A DNA stretch of 64,000 bases from assembly GCA_963966185.1 (NCBI GenBank), contig CAWZYM010000444.1, forward strand, positions 40,328 through 104,327. The letters are read 5' to 3'. The stretch is from Rhabditoides inermis (lineage: Eukaryota; Nematoda; Chromadorea; Rhabditida; Rhabditidae). Made by a program: the position numbers and the translations under genes. This document shows, in pieces, positions 63,404 to 64,000 of the stretch (position 1 is the stretch's first letter; every line of letters starts with the position of its first letter). The notes below the pieces were generated by a model, which was given only the letters and a program-made list of their open reading frames with translations, ran no database searches and was not told the DNA's origin.

Positions 63404-63881
63404 GTAACTTATTTCTTATATCCTAACTATAGACTTATGGTAGCGTTCAATCTCGAAACTTAAAACCTATAAATAATGTATCGGAAAGCTAGGTGGTACA
63501 CGCCAAAATGGTACCAGTTTCTTGCCAAAATTACCGATATTCAGCTGTTCTACCTCATACACATAGACAAACCAAGTCAAATCACCCGCAATTCAAATAG
63601 TGGGCGATTACTGTACTGTACAGACCTCAAACACCACAAAAAACACTCATTAAAAATATATCAATACAACCACATCATCAACACAACTGTATCTTCATCC
63701 TAGAAAGAACTATCTTTCGAAACACTTGAGCGGTTACCGTAATTTCGACAGCCAATGAGACAGCAAAATCACAATATTTATCTCGACTAGCGCATCGGCA
63801 CGCTGTCGCGCGCTTTCGCAACATTTTGTAGTTTTTATCGCTAATTTCTCTCTTGTTTCTCAGAGAGATATCTATGTGTGA
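63404..63881. other. No exon recognised
   Basis: AT-rich sequence after the last atlastin-like exon, with only short spurious frames. Confidence 0.4.
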
Positions 63882-64000
63882 GGTTCTCTTTCTCTTTCTC
63901 TTTCTCTTTCTCTTTGTCTTTGTCTTTCTACTTTCTCTTTCTCTTTCTCTTTCTCTTTCTCTTTCTCTTTCTCTTTCTCTTTCTCTTTCTCTTTCTCTTT
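63882..64000. repeat. (CTTTCT)n hexamer tract
   Basis: A hexanucleotide tract running off the window end, with a short irregular CTTTGT stretch near 63912. It does not match the nematode telomere repeat TTAGGC. Confidence 0.95.

Noticed and set aside
63882..64000. Telomeric repeat at the window end
   Set aside because: The unit is CTTTCT, not TTAGGC, and the tract is like other CT-rich microsatellites here.

Overview
The window looks like nuclear DNA of a nematode, most likely a rhabditid. The basis is short introns of about 45-60 nt ending in TTTTCAG-type acceptors, initiator ATGs placed just after such acceptors (as in trans-spliced genes), and the gene families present: a worm-type tyrosine phosphatase, a worm-type CK1 kinase, C-type lectin domains, an ionotropic-receptor-like channel and a leishmanolysin-like protease. 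The species cannot be named from the sequence. All gene models below were spliced by eye from frame, phase and splice signals.

Layout. 1-12965 is one satellite array of a 72-bp unit that is open in four of six frames and has higher-order structure. 13780-21548 (+) is a receptor-like locus: signal peptide and several membrane segments, then a protein tyrosine phosphatase domain joined in frame to a CK1-like kinase domain; an in-frame TAG separates the membrane part from the enzymatic part. 21642-27030 is transposon-rich: interleaved direct repeats, a Penelope-like retroelement whose RT half and GIY-YIG half lie tail-to-tail on opposite strands, and a cluster of hairpins sharing one palindromic loop. 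27235-29019 (+) is the 3' part of a leishmanolysin-like (M8) gene. 29.0-31.6 kb is gene-poor with a foldback element. 31662-34368 (+) is a two-domain secreted C-type lectin, followed by a small leishmanolysin relic. 35673-38628 (-) is an ionotropic-receptor-like channel whose late intron holds a tRNA-derived SINE and long AAT tracts. 39-44 kb carries CT/GA and TA microsatellites, a TTAA-flanked MITE with a tRNA-like core, and a decayed ORF. 44143-48275 (-) is a coiled-coil (bZIP-like) gene split by about 24 copies of a 155-bp minisatellite. 49384-50790 (+) is a 5'-truncated CR1/Jockey-type retrotransposon. 52.0-54.5 kb (-) is a small family of Ala/Pro/Val-rich genes. 56.3-57.5 kb (+) is a disrupted Cys/His-rich gene. 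59-62.6 kb holds a 64-bp minisatellite, duplicated segments and a second copy of the TTAA MITE. 62898-63403 (+) is the start of an atlastin-like GTPase with a damaged splice donor. The window ends in a CTTTCT hexamer tract.

The genes do not form an evident pathway. Receptor and kinase domains, the lectin, the protease and the channel are each typical of large, fast-evolving nematode families, and they sit among young repeats, which explains the number of broken or partial copies.
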